Assembly: GCF_032854445.1 (NCBI RefSeq)
Contig: NC_088295.1
Span: 70,229,249-70,293,248, forward strand
DNA length: 64,000 bases
Origin: Liolophura sinensis
Lineage: Eukaryota; Mollusca; Polyplacophora; Chitonida; Chitonidae
Reading direction: 5' to 3'
Under the pieces are notes generated by a model that was not told the origin of the DNA, searched no databases, and was given only the letters and a program-made list of their open reading frames with translations. Positions 1 through 12,079 of this stretch are shown here, in pieces. Numbering within the stretch: position 1 is the stretch's first letter; each line of letters starts with the position of its first letter. The position numbers and the translations under genes are program-made.

Positions 1-2664
1 AGTATCAATGATTCCACTAATCACAGACCGTACTAACATTGTCTTGGCCTGCCCTGACTAACTCAATGCAAAATAACATAGCGTGTCCCTGTGAACTCAG
101 TTACACTCAGGAAAGATATACAAGTTTCAAGGAATATAATAATCCATAAAAGTGGGTTTCCTTACAGTACTTAAAGATAAAGTGTTTATGACTTCGTCCC
201 ACATAACTGTCATACCTTCTCAAGATTGAATTACAAACAGGATAACTGGGCACAGAAACCAGGACATATATACATGTATATATATCAATACTGTCACTGT
301 ATGTAGGTCTCTCAGGTGAGTGAGCATAGCCCTGTCTTTGTACCTAGCCTCACCAACCCCACCCAACGCACAACACCTCTGTCTAGCCTACTCTATGAAC
401 AGAAAACCTTTCAGGCTTCAAAGGCAGTGGGCAATACCCACCAACACAGCAAAGTTCAGCTATATATATATATACATATATATACATATATACCCTTGAC
501 AGCATGTTTTACAGCAAATTGTTGCAATAAAGTATATAACGTATACCCCACCCCCTCCTTCCCTTATTAAAATTAACAACTTACAAAACTGACACAAATA
601 ATGTAACCAAATAAACTCAACTCAAACATACTTTTCCTAATGTACTGATACACTGATTTCAGAACCAGCCAATTTACATTTACATGTACTCTCTAAAACA
701 GAAAAGAGCGAATAGATGATATTTAAACTTACTTACATAACAGTCCTATAAAGTCAAAATCTGATCTTCTGCATATATGTATGACTTCAGCTCAGTCTGG
801 CCAGAATTGTTTTATGTAGGTAACTTCTAGCATCTTTCAAAGTTACAGCATTATCTTAATGTGAGGAACCCAGGATACAGGTCAAGAATAGGCCTAATGT
901 TACTTTGGTCATACTGGCTGGCTCTCCAGCTCTCTCTGCCACATTTTTTGGGGAGATTTCCAAGATACATGTATTAGAGGCCAGAAGGCAGCCAGCTTCA
1001 GCAAATGTGCATACTTACATGAAGAACCCACATATGGGTAACCCTGAGTTTCAGTTAGTAAAGAGTAGGTAAACACCAGTCAGGGAGATACTTTAACATG
1101 ATCGCTGTCACACTTCACTTCTCCCAGCAACATGTGGCTTATGCTTTATAAGACATGTCCTTAGCAGTCAAAGTCTCACTCTAACACTGCAGCCAGTTAG
1201 ATCAACATCTCCATCCCTCCCAAAAGGTCAAAAGGGGTCGTTGCCTTAGTGATATGTCAAAACAACAAGTGCTGACTATAAATAGAAACACTGGATCACT
1301 AGGGAAGCACGCTAGTATTCCTAAATACACCAATTTTAAAGTGTTCAAATTACCAAAAAATGTCAACATCACATAACTTGCATTAACTGATGGACAGAAA
1401 GAATAATGGATTTGAAAACTACAATGGTTAGGAAAAACCACTTTTAGTATGCACAAAATAATGCCCTGAGAATATGGTTGAATAAACATGTGATCAACAT
1501 GCAAAAAATGTTTAAGAACTACCCTACCTTCATGTAATATCAGATAAACTAACCATTTTTTCTCCAGTCTCCGACAGCTTGTAAGTTTTGGTTACATCCT
1601 AATACAGGAGTAAAGTGCATCCTGGACACAAGAGTACATGGAATATGTTTCCAAATAAAATGTAAATGCAATTAAATCTTCACCTACAGGAAATTAATAT
1701 TACAACTTAAAAATATATAGTCTGTTATGGTAACATAACTTAAATAGTGTAACGGCAGCTTAATAGCTGCAACGAGAGTTCACTAGGAAATTTAATCTTC
1801 TGAGCAATCATTGACTTCAATGAAGATTTAACAGATTGAAACTGGAAACATTGGGCATGCTTACATGTACATCGAACACTGACAGAACAGGGACTATTTC
1901 AAGACAACTTGATTTTATGATAACAAAAAAGAAAATACAGGCTTATGTGCATAAATTTATTGGCTTTAATTTCCTAATTTTCCTAAGTGAAGTACCTTAG
2001 CACATTTTCATGAGTGTTTCAGCAAGCACAGGGTGTTTATCAAATTACATTCTTATCACAAACCACTTTGCAAAGTGATAAGGTTGAAATAATAACCCAA
2101 CAAAGGCCAACTGAAGAAACAAATATATGAGTGTGTACAGTTTACACAAATCCCACAAACTTCTCTTTTATCCAACATTTTTGTACAATTTCATGTCCGG
2201 ATTTTCGATTTAAAACGTGCTGTTGAAAAATAATTTGCTGGATTGTAGGACTGTCAGACATTAGTCAATATTTCACTTTATGCAGCAAAGACAAAAAGGT
2301 TAAGAATTAGCACATATATAAACAATATATAAATATATAAACAATATATAAATGTACTTATATTTATCAGGAATCTCATATAACTGATTACAAATCAGAG
2401 CTTTCCATCTATTTAAAGTCACTGTCAATTCCCAAACAGCATTAAGACAGTATAAAGCCGTAGAGATGCATGTGCTCTCATCAGCTGAAGATTGAAGTGA
2501 CATGATGTTTACTCTGGTTGCTACAGACAAATGCTACTGCCGAGCTAAATGTAACATCACCATATCTTTAACACTTAGTCATATATAACGAACATAATCG
2601 CCACACCAACAGTGCGCAAGAAGTACATCAAAAATTGAGGGTTTGAAAATCAAAATGCACTTAC
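1..2664 (-). other. Intron of the RhoGEF gene, nothing recognised
   Basis: AT-rich sequence downstream of the last recognisable RhoGEF exon. Short TA runs at about 460-495 and 2315-2350 are the only structure I noticed. No coding exon could be supported on either strand. Confidence 0.4.
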
Positions 2665-2722
2665 ATTTGATGAGCTTCACGACTTCTATGTGGTTGGAGT
2701 TGATCACTAATGTGCCGTTAAC
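2665..2722 (-). CDS. ARHGEF12: RhoGEF coding exon 5, PDZ alpha-B helix
   Basis: Encodes VNGTLVINSNHIEVVKLIK, the PDZ alpha-B region including the first helix His that contacts class I ligands. Acceptor ttacag, donor gtaagt, phase 1 out. No continuing exon (a '(S)G.YVALTV' strand) was recognised between 1 and 2664, so the gene probably continues off the window. Confidence 0.9.
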
Positions 2723-5700
2723 CTGTAAAATCATTCCACTTTTATTTAATTACATAGATCATGCAAAAACATACTGTTCACTTGGTATTACATGTAGGTC
2801 TGAGATCGGTTGGCCATGTTCCCAGCTTAGCTTCCACATTAACTGAATCTTTGCATTCACTAACCTAGAACCCGATCCCGTTGCCAGCACAGTCCTCAAA
2901 GTCCCAAGACTGTGTGCCACAAAAAGAAGTGTCCCATTATATTACATCGTTATGCGGTAATAATAAAAACCACAACATTGCAATTAACACAAATGTAACT
3001 GACGCATTCACTTGGACAACATCCGAACTTGCAAACTTTACTGCTGGATTAATGGAAATATGATTTTTCAGCACATAGCTTTGACATATTGAGCATTGCA
3101 CACTCAAAAAGACTAAGTTCCAGGTTAGTGTAGGGAAGAGTACAGATCTGGATTTCTGGAAGCTGAGCTCTAAAAAATGAAACAGATCTCAGATCTAACT
3201 TGGTATCAGCTTTGACATTAGTTTCTTTCTTAAATGCTGTATGTGGCTCCTCAAAACTATCCAGCACCTTGTGTCACATGTTTTCTGGAAGAACATATAT
3301 ACGGGTGAAGAAGAGATCTTATTTTAAAGGGTAAATATGAAAACCAGCAATATGAATACTTGTTTCTAATGTTTCTTCACTGATTACATGCATTTATTAC
3401 ATTGACTCATCATTTTCTTCAATACATAGATTAGTACAGGTGACATACAGGATGGAACAGCTTATTCACAATCTGGGCAATATGTTTTAACTTGTAGAAC
3501 AGTGGTCAGGTTATGTTTCAAAGGATCGACCCAGGAAATCAGTCAAGGGTATACCAATGGCCTTTACTAGGTAAATGGCAAATGTGCTAATATAGAGCAA
3601 CAGTCTAACCAGTCCCAGTCCCAATACAGTGTACCTTGTATTTCTACTTTTAACATAATAAAACATCTGGAAACAGGGGCAGTCATTCTCAAAAGATTTG
3701 GTCTTTTAGGAATACTGCTTGCCCACTTTGTTACAGGTTGAATATAGTGGAAATTCCAAATGTCACAATTTTGCTAACATTTCTGAACATGTCATATCAC
3801 CTGCCTGTGGCTCCATTGCAGAGTAACAACAACAACACAAAGTACTGTTAGTGGTATCTCTGAACAGGGCCCACATGCCTCTGCCTCAATTGAAGAGTCT
3901 CACACGCTTTAACCAACTTTGAAGTATATTTTCACGAATTCTTTCAAAGTGTTTACCTTGAAATTTCTTCACCCATAACCCTGACAGTTGTGACATAAGG
4001 GGAAAATCCTTGAATACAGCCTTAAAGTGAAAGACATCACCTGACTAATGTTAATGTCCGCTGAGAGACTACCATTCAAAGTATCTTAAACGGGCATTAA
4101 ATATTTTTTTTAGATTCTTTTTAATCCAGTAAAAGTTTAGTGAAACTTCTAGCGTAGATGATGACACAAGGCTAGGGTTTTCCTGGTTTCGGTCGAAGCC
4201 TAAGGAGGGGTCGTCCTGGTGACTTTGACCTGAAGTTGCAATAGGATCGTTCTACAGCTAGATTCATGGTCAATTCTGGCACAAATGGAAATAGATCTAA
4301 GCACCACTGAGGCTGATCTAGGCGTTCGACTGTCGCTGGATTTTATGCTTCAATTTTGTAGTGGTGACTTTTAAAATGAGAGCAGTGCTGACCTAGTTAT
4401 CGCACACGTCAGAGAAAGCACCTTGGCTTGAACACAGTGTTTCAATTATTTACATTCACCTTCGACGATGTTTTATTAAAAAACATAGAAAAAGACGAAG
4501 GAGCAAAATTTAAACTCTACAGCTGTAATGATTTCACAGAAAAAAAAGATTGTTAGTCATGGTAATTTTGGCGAGATGCCGCCTTCTCATTCCCATAAAC
4601 CTTTGGCATCAACAATGAATTTTGCACTGACTCTGATATTTGTTATTTAGAAATCGCTGACGAAACAATGAAATGTATGATAACAAATGTATTTGGAAGA
4701 TGAATGCGGGTTTGGGGCGAGACGGTATGCTAATGTCTGACATAATTTGTGATACCATCGTTGAATATTACACAGCTTGTAAATCAAAAGATTTTACGTC
4801 TATGGTGGTCCATAATACTGACCTACCCCACAAAACTCTGTGAAATGGCCCTTCGGCTACACGTAACTAAATCATTGAAAAGGACCTAAAAATGATGTCT
4901 CATGCAGTAGTTTTGTGTTATTATATGTCACTTCAAGGGGTTAATGGGTGAAGGTTACATCACAGCTTAGGCAACCTGATAGCAACATGTTTGATTGGAT
5001 AAAATTCTCAAGATGGCTGCTTTGACTCACACCACCCATTTGTGCATTACTCTCATTTTGTTCAATGAAATCTGAATAAAATAATAAAGTGTGATACTTT
5101 TTAGAAAGCTTGAGTATCTTGCTTTCAACTGAAATATGTTTTACCCAGGTGTAGTCTTGTGCTTTTAACAACAATCAAACAAATAAATAAATAAAAGTGA
5201 ACCTTAGCTGTTGGAAAATGCAAACATAAAAGGTTATACTGGAGCTGTAAATTATACATACCTTAACTATCCTATCACCCTGCTGGACGCCTGCTCTGGC
5301 TGCTGCACCATCTGTAATTAAATGTACACGAAATCAGATATGTGTGTACACCAAAAAAAACCCCAGAAAAATAAGCTGTAATATACTGGTATGACCCTAA
5401 ATCGAGTATAAATCCAACATTCACATGACAAGTGGGCTAACTGCAAGGGAGACAACTTGTTGAAAGCCAGATGACAAAAAGCATGTATAAGTAGGCCTAT
5501 GCATTCATTTGCATACAAAAAACTGAATGGTCTGCTGACATATAGGAAGTCATGTAGTGTTTCAAACCTTTAATCCCTCTCACGGAAAGTTTCTAAAGCC
5601 ATGAAGAAACTGCCTCTAGTCACAGTTCATACAGCTACACCACTGTGATAGTTTTACCAATGTCTCTCCTTTTAATGATTCATGCTTCTGATGTACCTTA

Positions 5701-8700
5701 TTTCCTCAACATTTTGCATACGGAAGACTGATTCACAGTGATTTTAATTTGATTTTTGAGGCAAAACTACACTCGTTGGGTTGGCCAGTTTCAGGGTTTA
5801 GCAAAAAGTCTTAATTTGTCAGTCCACACAGAATAAGGCCTAAGAATATGCTTGAATAAACATATTGTAAACATCTGAAAAGACTGAAGAATTACAGCTA
5901 TATTCCTTAAAATTAATTTTAGATTCATAACTGTACCATTTGTCAAAGGATTTGATTTTATCTGATTTGTGTTTTACGCCATACTCATTTCACTTATCCC
6001 ATGGCAGCCAGCATTATGGTGGGAGGAAACCTGACAGAGCTTGGGGATAACCCACGGCCATCCACAGGTTGCTGTCAGACCTTCCCATGTATCATCTCAG
6101 AGGAAGCCACCATAAGCTAGACTTGAACTCAGTGTGACTGCATTGACGAAAGGCTCCCGGGTCATTGCTCCATGCGGTCTTGTCAAAGTAAGCTACACAA
6201 TCAACAGCTGATGATGTACAGATGCAGGCCTAAAATGACAGTCCTCACAGACAGCGCACCCCACAAGGCAATCAATGACATATTGGCAAGAAGTCAAAGT
6301 ACACAGTTATTCTATGCCATCAATAGCCATGCACTTCACTTAGCCACATTAAATTTACCATAATTCTACTTCTCAGAATACAAAGGTTCATGTTACCCCC
6401 AGACCAAGTGAACAGTGAGCTTTGAAGCCTTACAGCGGCCTCAATTAGCCTATGTCTTTTCTTGGGAACTTGGATTACCACTCACATCTGGTAAAATCTT
6501 TGGTATTTGTCGTGGAAATTGTGCCAGGTGACTGACAATATGTACAAAATGATGCCTAACTGGACACTAGGCAGACACAGGAGCCATTACTTTAAGAGAC
6601 AGGAGGCTGATGGAGGCTGATTAACCTGTCATTCACGGGCTGGACACCTGGGAAAATCAATGACAGCAAGCAGCAGTAATGCTCTGCCAGATCGATTCCA
6701 TGTATGGGTAGCAAACAAAATTATCCAATGTGCCAGATAAATGCTGTTATAAAATCTCTAATGTTGGGTATTGCCAACTACTAAAACAACCATAACATAA
6801 TCAAAAGAAGAATACAAGGATATTTAAGCGATGATTTCTTACGATCTTTTACAGACTGGACAAACACTGGATTATCGCCACTGACAGTCAGTCCATATCC
6901 CCTCTCATCTCTCTGTATTATCACACACCTCTGGACCAATCCACCAGCTGGAAGAACAACATATGAACAAATGGAGGTTTCATCATCTTTGTGCCAACTG
7001 TCCTTCTAAGTAAACTTAAGGGGCTTAATATCACAGGTGTACATCCATGTTTAATATACATGTTCTAAAGGCAAATTTCAAAGCTTTTGATCTGAAAAAG
7101 GAAGTTAATAAATGGTGGTAAGTATGTTGCATGTTATTTTTTTATTTTACTGTTATTTTTTTCAGAAGGGTATGTAATTTGTATATTATGGTTGCCCATA
7201 TTAAAAAACCTACAAATTTGCACTATAGGTAATTTTATTACAGCATAACATGGAACAATTGGAAACATTGGTATCAAAATGCTTAATGAACTATTTTCAA
7301 TAAAAAAATTTCCTCAATATTATGGATTCACAACAATTTTTAGGAAAACTGAAAGTGGTACTGATCAGCTTTAAGAACATCATCCTGTCAATTTGTATGC
7401 ACTGAAATTTATTAGTGTTTTATGCCATACTGAAGAATACTGAACCTATATCAAGAATGCTAGGTTTATGGGTGGAGGAAAGTGGACAGAGCCTTGAGAA
7501 ACCAACACAGCTAAAAAAGCTCTGGACTCAAAATCCTGCCAGGGCTGGCATCAGGAGTTCTTCAAGAACTTCCATAATAATTTTTCATGTAACTGGGGAC
7601 CACAAACAATCAACAACATTTTAATTGCCACAGTTGAACAAACTATTTTTTGAATGTTTACACTCCTCTTGAATACAAATCTGACAATGTGTGGATTCTA
7701 ACTATAAAATGCATGTAGTTTGTCCCTCCCTAGACCGTAGAAGAGTGTGGTGTAGATTACCTGGTGAGTCAATTGGATCCTGAGATTTGTCCTCACGCCT
7801 CGGGGATAGTCCCTCCTCCTTGGAGCTTAGGCTTCCAAGTCTGAAATGACAAACCCACAACAAGATTTACTAAACAACAACTGTGATTAGTGTAACAGTT
7901 GACTTTCACCTGGACTGCATCAGTAAATGACTCTTGAGTGCCACAGCTGTCCCTAACTGATCTACAAGACTCTTCATACATTCTGAAAGTGGCATGTGTG
8001 CAATGCTAAACTGAAAATTAACAAGGATGCAATATTACATGTTTATGTACATGAATGTAACTATATATAGCAATAGAATATATCTCCATCATGTGCATAA
8101 TACACCTACCTGCTCTTCTGAAGCCACTTTGTTTTCTAAGAATTAATATCAAGCATTATTTTCTAACACTACATGTAATTGTAATTATACAAGTATGTAC
8201 AGAACAAGATCAGTTCACCCTACAAAATGATGATAACTGGTGATATGTAACAAAAAAGGGAAGAAGAAAAATAAGCAGAAAAGTAAATTAAAATTAAAAA
8301 ATAAAATCAGGTTAATGGTATACATGTAAGTATGTATGGATATTTGCCTCATTTCTGTGATGGTGAGCCCGAAGGGTCTACAATACATGAAGAAGTACTG
8401 TATGTTAGGGATGTATGATGAACGAGGACAGAGAATAACATATGTTATTGTAAAAGTAGTGTATGCCACTGATGTAAGCAGTAATGAACAGGGGATGATA
8501 AATGGCTGACAGGGTAGGGTTTATGTACAGAACTATTGAGAAATGGTCTGTCTAATCAGTACAACTGGGGCTGCCTGGCTGTAGCCTACAGTACATCATG
8601 AACAGGTGCTGTAGCTAGGAACAGCTCAGGCCAGCCTGGCTCCAGTGATGACTAACACTGACATCATAGGAGAGCCCTCCCAGTATTGCCGGAGTCAATA

Positions 8701-9267
8701 CACAAACATCATATCACACTAACCTACACAGAGCCACACAGTACCATCATAAATTCTATAACTATGGAAAGTGCCTCAAAAACACTAAAATAAAAATCCC
8801 GGGAACAGACTGATCAGTTGGAAAACCAACAAATTCTAAGAATTTTTATAACCCAAAACATCATTCCCACATACATGAAAACAGCAAAATGTATGCAGGA
8901 GTGCATGTAGGTCAAATGATTCTCGCTTTGAATGACAGCCAGGTCAGAAGAAAGGTCAGTGGTAAATGGACATGTAATTTGAACAGCCCATGTATATGCC
9001 CAGTAGATCCTACCCTGTACATATGTATATACACATATACTGAGGTATAAAGTTGTGTGTCTTCATTTGAGATTTTAATGTGATAAGGTATAAATGTCAT
9101 CACAACAATAACCTTTCATCTCTGCTAAAAATGTGAACTCATCACACTCACCTTCGACGATGTCTAGAGCATTCATTTCGGTTAATATCCACATTCAGGA
9201 AACTGTCATTATCATTAGAGAATGTTCGAAACAATTCCACCGATCGCCACTTTTTCAAACGTTTCAT
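2665..9267 (-). CDS. ARHGEF12: PDZ-type Rho guanine nucleotide exchange factor (ARHGEF11/12-like), 5' part
   Basis: Five minus-strand exons join in phase: 9267-9152, 7840-7761, 6947-6843, 5311-5262 and 2722-2665 (409 coding bases, about 136 residues). Seen: a basic/serine-rich N-terminus, then a PDZ domain from residue about 66 with the ligand-groove motif GLTV, followed by SGDNPVFVQSVKD, GVQQGDRIVK and VNGTLVINSNH. Known: this PDZ is characteristic of LARG/PDZ-RhoGEF, which couple G-alpha12/13 and plexin-B or IGF1R tails to RhoA activation at the membrane; DNPVFVQSVK is closer to LARG than to PDZ-RhoGEF as I remember them. Inferred: the remaining PDZ strand, RGS-like, DH and PH domains lie beyond position 1, since the last exon stops in phase 1 after KLIK. 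Introns are 1.3-2.5 kb, and the third bigger one contains a transposon copy. The first ATG is at 9267; an upstream alternative promoter and N-terminus cannot be excluded. Confidence 0.88.
4034..5155 (-). mobile_element. Diverged DNA transposon, copy 1 (inverted relative to copy at 26.6 kb)
   Basis: The reverse complement aligns over its whole length with 26645-28070. Landmarks are 'ctttctaaaaagtatcacac' (near 5090), the block around 4290-4350 with 'ctgatctaggcgttcgactg', and the end near 4034. Both copies end in short inverted repeats related to AGCACCTGACTAA. There is no transposase-sized ORF, so it is non-autonomous. It lies in the RhoGEF intron between coding exons 4 and 5. Confidence 0.7.
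5262..5311 (-). CDS. ARHGEF12: RhoGEF coding exon 4, PDZ middle
   Basis: Fifty-base exon encoding GAAARAGVQQGDRIVK, the PDZ 'GD.I..VN' turn. Acceptor attacag, donor gtatgt, phase 1 in and phase 0 out. Confidence 0.9.
5960..6175 (-). mobile_element. SINE family A copy (minus orientation, degenerate)
   Basis: Reading the minus strand: a tRNA-like box-B region near 6125, 'gggaaggtctg', a cccacc-ataatgctgg core and a decayed 'taagtgaaat' tail near 5990. This is the order seen in the better plus-strand copies at 41.2 and 51.2 kb. Confidence 0.6.
6843..6947 (-). CDS. ARHGEF12: RhoGEF coding exon 3, first half of PDZ domain
   Basis: Encodes GGLVQRCVIIQRDERGYG, then the carboxylate-binding loop GLTV and DNPVFVQSVKD. 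This is the most diagnostic stretch: the LVQRCVIIQ lead-in is specific to the LARG/PDZ-RhoGEF group. Donor gtaaga, acceptor ccag. Confidence 0.92.
7405..7590 (-). mobile_element. SINE family A fragment, strongly decayed (minus orientation)
   Basis: 'ttttatgccatactgaagaatact' and 'ggtggaggaaagtgg...agagccttgagaaacc' follow the reverse complement of the family A tail and core. It lies in the RhoGEF intron 2 and produces a meaningless 69-codon ORF. Confidence 0.4.
7761..7840 (-). CDS. ARHGEF12: RhoGEF coding exon 2
   Basis: Acceptor ttcag at the 7840 side and donor gtaatc at 7760. Encodes a serine/arginine/acidic linker (LGSLSSKEEGLSPRRED...) before the PDZ domain, as in the vertebrate homologues. 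Enters in phase 2, leaves in phase 1. Confidence 0.8.
9152..9267 (-). CDS. ARHGEF12: RhoGEF coding exon 1 (start codon)
   Basis: Opens with ATG at 9267 (MKRLKKWRSVELF...) and ends in RHRR with two bases of the next codon before donor gtgagt. The frame stays open upstream of this ATG to about 9438 but has no other ATG. Phase 2 matches exon 2 exactly, which supports both boundaries. The N-terminus shows no domain and is not conserved with the vertebrate proteins as I recall them. Confidence 0.75.
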
Positions 9268-10794
9268 ATTTTCTCTGAAAATGGCCACCAATGTGATTAA
9301 CAGTGCATGGACTGAAGCCTCGGTTAAGACAGTCAGTGTTGAACAACAATAGCAGACACTACAGATGGCCTGAGGTGCAGCAAGACTAATATGCCACAAA
9401 CCTGTGTCCACCTGTTGTTGTTTCAGGTACCCTTGCAACCACTACACACTGATGCAGCATCCACCTGCTACACACATCCCTTGCACCTTCATCATACTCT
9501 GTTTACTCTAACAGCACAGCCATTACAACAGTCTCTTCAGTTTGTGACATGCTTCAGGAAATTCATGCATCATAACTGCGCCACCACTTCAGTATCCCCA
9601 TGCAATCCATGTCATTCCTTGTGTACACAATGTGTATTGTGAACACATTCCTCTTCCTACAGGTATTGATCTATTAAAGTGTGATCAATATGTAATTCCA
9701 GGTGAACTCTCACCAACTACAGTCTGCCTAACTGGGTCACTGGCAAACTCTGCTACTGAAGTACTGCTGAGGTCTGACAATGTATGTTGTACACCTTCAA
9801 CCACCAATTCTTAGGCTGTATACAGAGTTATACATGCATGAAAAGTGTTTATTTCTGAAGGTCACATGATTCCTAAATATAGTGTGAAGTGAACTGAAAA
9901 GTTTTCTACTTCTTCCTTGTGCAAAAGTATATAGAAGTTCAGCTGGCAAAATGCCTCGTATATTTATTACATATATTTTGTGTTTTGTGAAATACACATA
10001 TTGATAAACTTATCCCAAAAGAAGTACCAATTTTGTGATGGAAGAGGAAGTTAAACTGAACACAGCTGAGTACTAACCATTTCCATTTCACAGGGGGTGT
10101 CAGAGTGAAACTTTGTGCATTAATTCAGTCTCATACAATGTACATGTTATTTAATTTGTCTTCTCTAAAGTTACTCACAGACAAGTGTAATAAATTGTAC
10201 AGCTTTATTACCATTAATAACCTTGAATTTAACTGTTGTATTTAGGGCCGACCACAACAAAACATGTTTATGTGTAAGACGGTCTTGCAACTTATGTAGG
10301 AATCTTCGAGATACCCTAAAAAAGTGGCACATTATTAGGTAGGGGCGAATTATCTGAAGACCTGAAGAAGATGCATATACCACCTTCCACCCCTGCTATG
10401 GATGCATAAATGATATGTTCTGGATATGCCTGACTGTCATTATAGCAAGTCCCTGTGACCTACATGTACACTGTGTATAAAACAGGGAGTTCACTTCACA
10501 GCTCCTTCGTGTTTTCTGGTCAGAGAATCACATGATATAATTCTTGGGGGACCTGACAATAAGAGACGTGATTGTGTGGGCTGATACCCCCACACCTAGG
10601 TTACACCTCCAGGCAATAAGAAGCAAATGGAACAAACCTGTTTCAAATTAATCATGATAAGTGTAACAGACTTTATATCTGACGCTAAGGAAACTACATG
10701 TAGATGTAGCTATGCACTTACAGCGACTGCTTGTGGGAGAGAAAGTAATCACAACTGAATGAATGGGATCTCCAAAATATAAAATGATAATTCA

Positions 10795-10870
10795 ACATGA
10801 GCTGGACTTCAACATTAGTAAGAGGCTCTGAGCTACAACACTAACCACTCAGCCACGGAGGTGTCCAATA
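10795..10870 (-). mobile_element. tRNA-like SINE head (minus orientation)
   Basis: On the minus strand the order is a box-A-like TGGCTGAGTGGTTAG, then about 35 bases, then a box-B-like GTTGAAGTCC. This is the head of a tRNA-derived SINE. It lacks the acceptor-stem pairing expected for a real tRNA gene. Confidence 0.45.
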
Positions 10871-10950
10871 ATGATGCCATATATCTTGTAACTTTTAATG
10901 CATATATTTTACATAAGTCGATTCTGCCAAGTATATGACTAACATGATGT

Positions 10951-10983
<33 letters not shown>
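10951..10983. repeat. Dinucleotide microsatellite (AC)n(AT)n
   Basis: Twelve AC units followed by AT units, then further 'acatatac' words up to 11006. Confidence 0.95.
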
Positions 10984-10984
<1 letters not shown>

Positions 10985-11006
10985 TCACACCTACATATAC
11001 ATATAC

Positions 11007-11034
11007 ATCAGCCCCAGTAGGTGCTGGGGCTGAT
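11007..11034. repeat. Perfect 11-bp inverted repeat
   Basis: ATCAGCCCCAG, six bases, CTGGGGCTGAT: a perfect GC-rich stem in AT-rich surroundings, directly after the microsatellite. Function unknown. Confidence 0.8.
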
Positions 11035-11311
11035 CCTGACAGCATGGTCAGTGGATTGAAGGTCTGACCCATGTGTGCCGTGGGAAGAAAATCACAATAG
11101 CTTTAAATGGCAACATTCATGTACATCTGCAAAACATATGGGTTGCTTTAGTTGGCCTAAATTACCAGCATACTCCCGATTTACATCTCAGGAAGACAAT
11201 AATGGGTGTGGTTTGAGACAGATACACTCTGGTCTACTAGGGCATGAAAACATCCGTCCACAGGGGAGTTGTTAAAGGGGTTAGGTGTTTTTATCACACA
11301 ATATACAGACA

Positions 11312-11408
11312 GTGCATGCTGTGAGGTGGGACATCAGGAATTGTTAGCTTGAGAGAAGTGATATTCAGTGAGGGCGAACAGTTGAATGTCCCACGCCACA
11401 GCATGTAC
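11312..11408. ncRNA. Candidate pre-miRNA-like hairpin or short foldback MITE
   Basis: The arms 11312-11346 and 11377-11408 pair: the 5' arm GCATGCTGTGAGGTGGGACAT faces ATGTCCCACGCCACAGCATG, giving about 20 base pairs with one G-U pair and a two-base internal mismatch. The stem then continues weakly around a roughly 30-base loop. Size and shape suit a miRNA precursor, but I do not recognise the sequence and a MITE tip is an equal possibility. It is about 2 kb upstream of the RhoGEF start codon. Confidence 0.35.
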
Positions 11409-12079
11409 CATATGTTTTATTACACTGTAAAAACAGTACCTTTTCAAGTTGTACTTTATATCACTAAATTTGTACATCAATACGGGAGCTATAACCACCG
11501 TATGGTTGTTTACTTTACGAACAAGCAGACACCAGAGAGCTCTCAGAGGGAGATAACTGCTGTGGAATAAATGCACGTGATCGCTGGATACCAGCACGAG
11601 ATCTCTGGATATTGCCTCGTGAATGAGGCAGAATACTTGTGTGACGTTGCCTTCCTTGGCACATGTGATCGTTGTACGTCATGTTTTGTGGAATATTATG
11701 TGACCATCTCTCCACCAATGGAAACTGACAATTACCCTACGAGGTATAATAATTAAAGTTCGTTGTATTAAGAACATTTTTCATAATGTGAAAACACCCA
11801 CTGGAAACATGTTATACATGTATACATTTACTTTTAATTCAGCTTGCACCAGGTCCACATGCAGAAACTCGACTGTGTTGACAAAACAGCTGATTGGTAT
11901 AAAAAGGAACCACAGAAGAGAAATTCCCTTTATGGTTAAAACAATGAAGTAAGTTTACACTCCTGATATCTACATGTATTATAACATTATGGCCATAACA
12001 TTGACCTGTCATTATGAAGGCTGAAGCAAGAAACAGGTCAAGGGAGACTACTCTTAAAGAAACTCAGAAACACTGGCTA

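Noticed and set aside
4456-4471. 16 bases identical to the end of RhoGEF exon 1 and its donor (9148-9163)
   Set aside because: The copy at 4.46 kb lies in the middle of the diverged transposon; the match does not extend and its partner copy at 27.3 kb has a different sequence, so a duplicated exon is unlikely.
9391-9814. Two plus-strand ORFs overlapping the RhoGEF 5' region
   Set aside because: Cys/His-rich by composition only; they are antisense to the open frame of exon 1 and show no splice or domain support.
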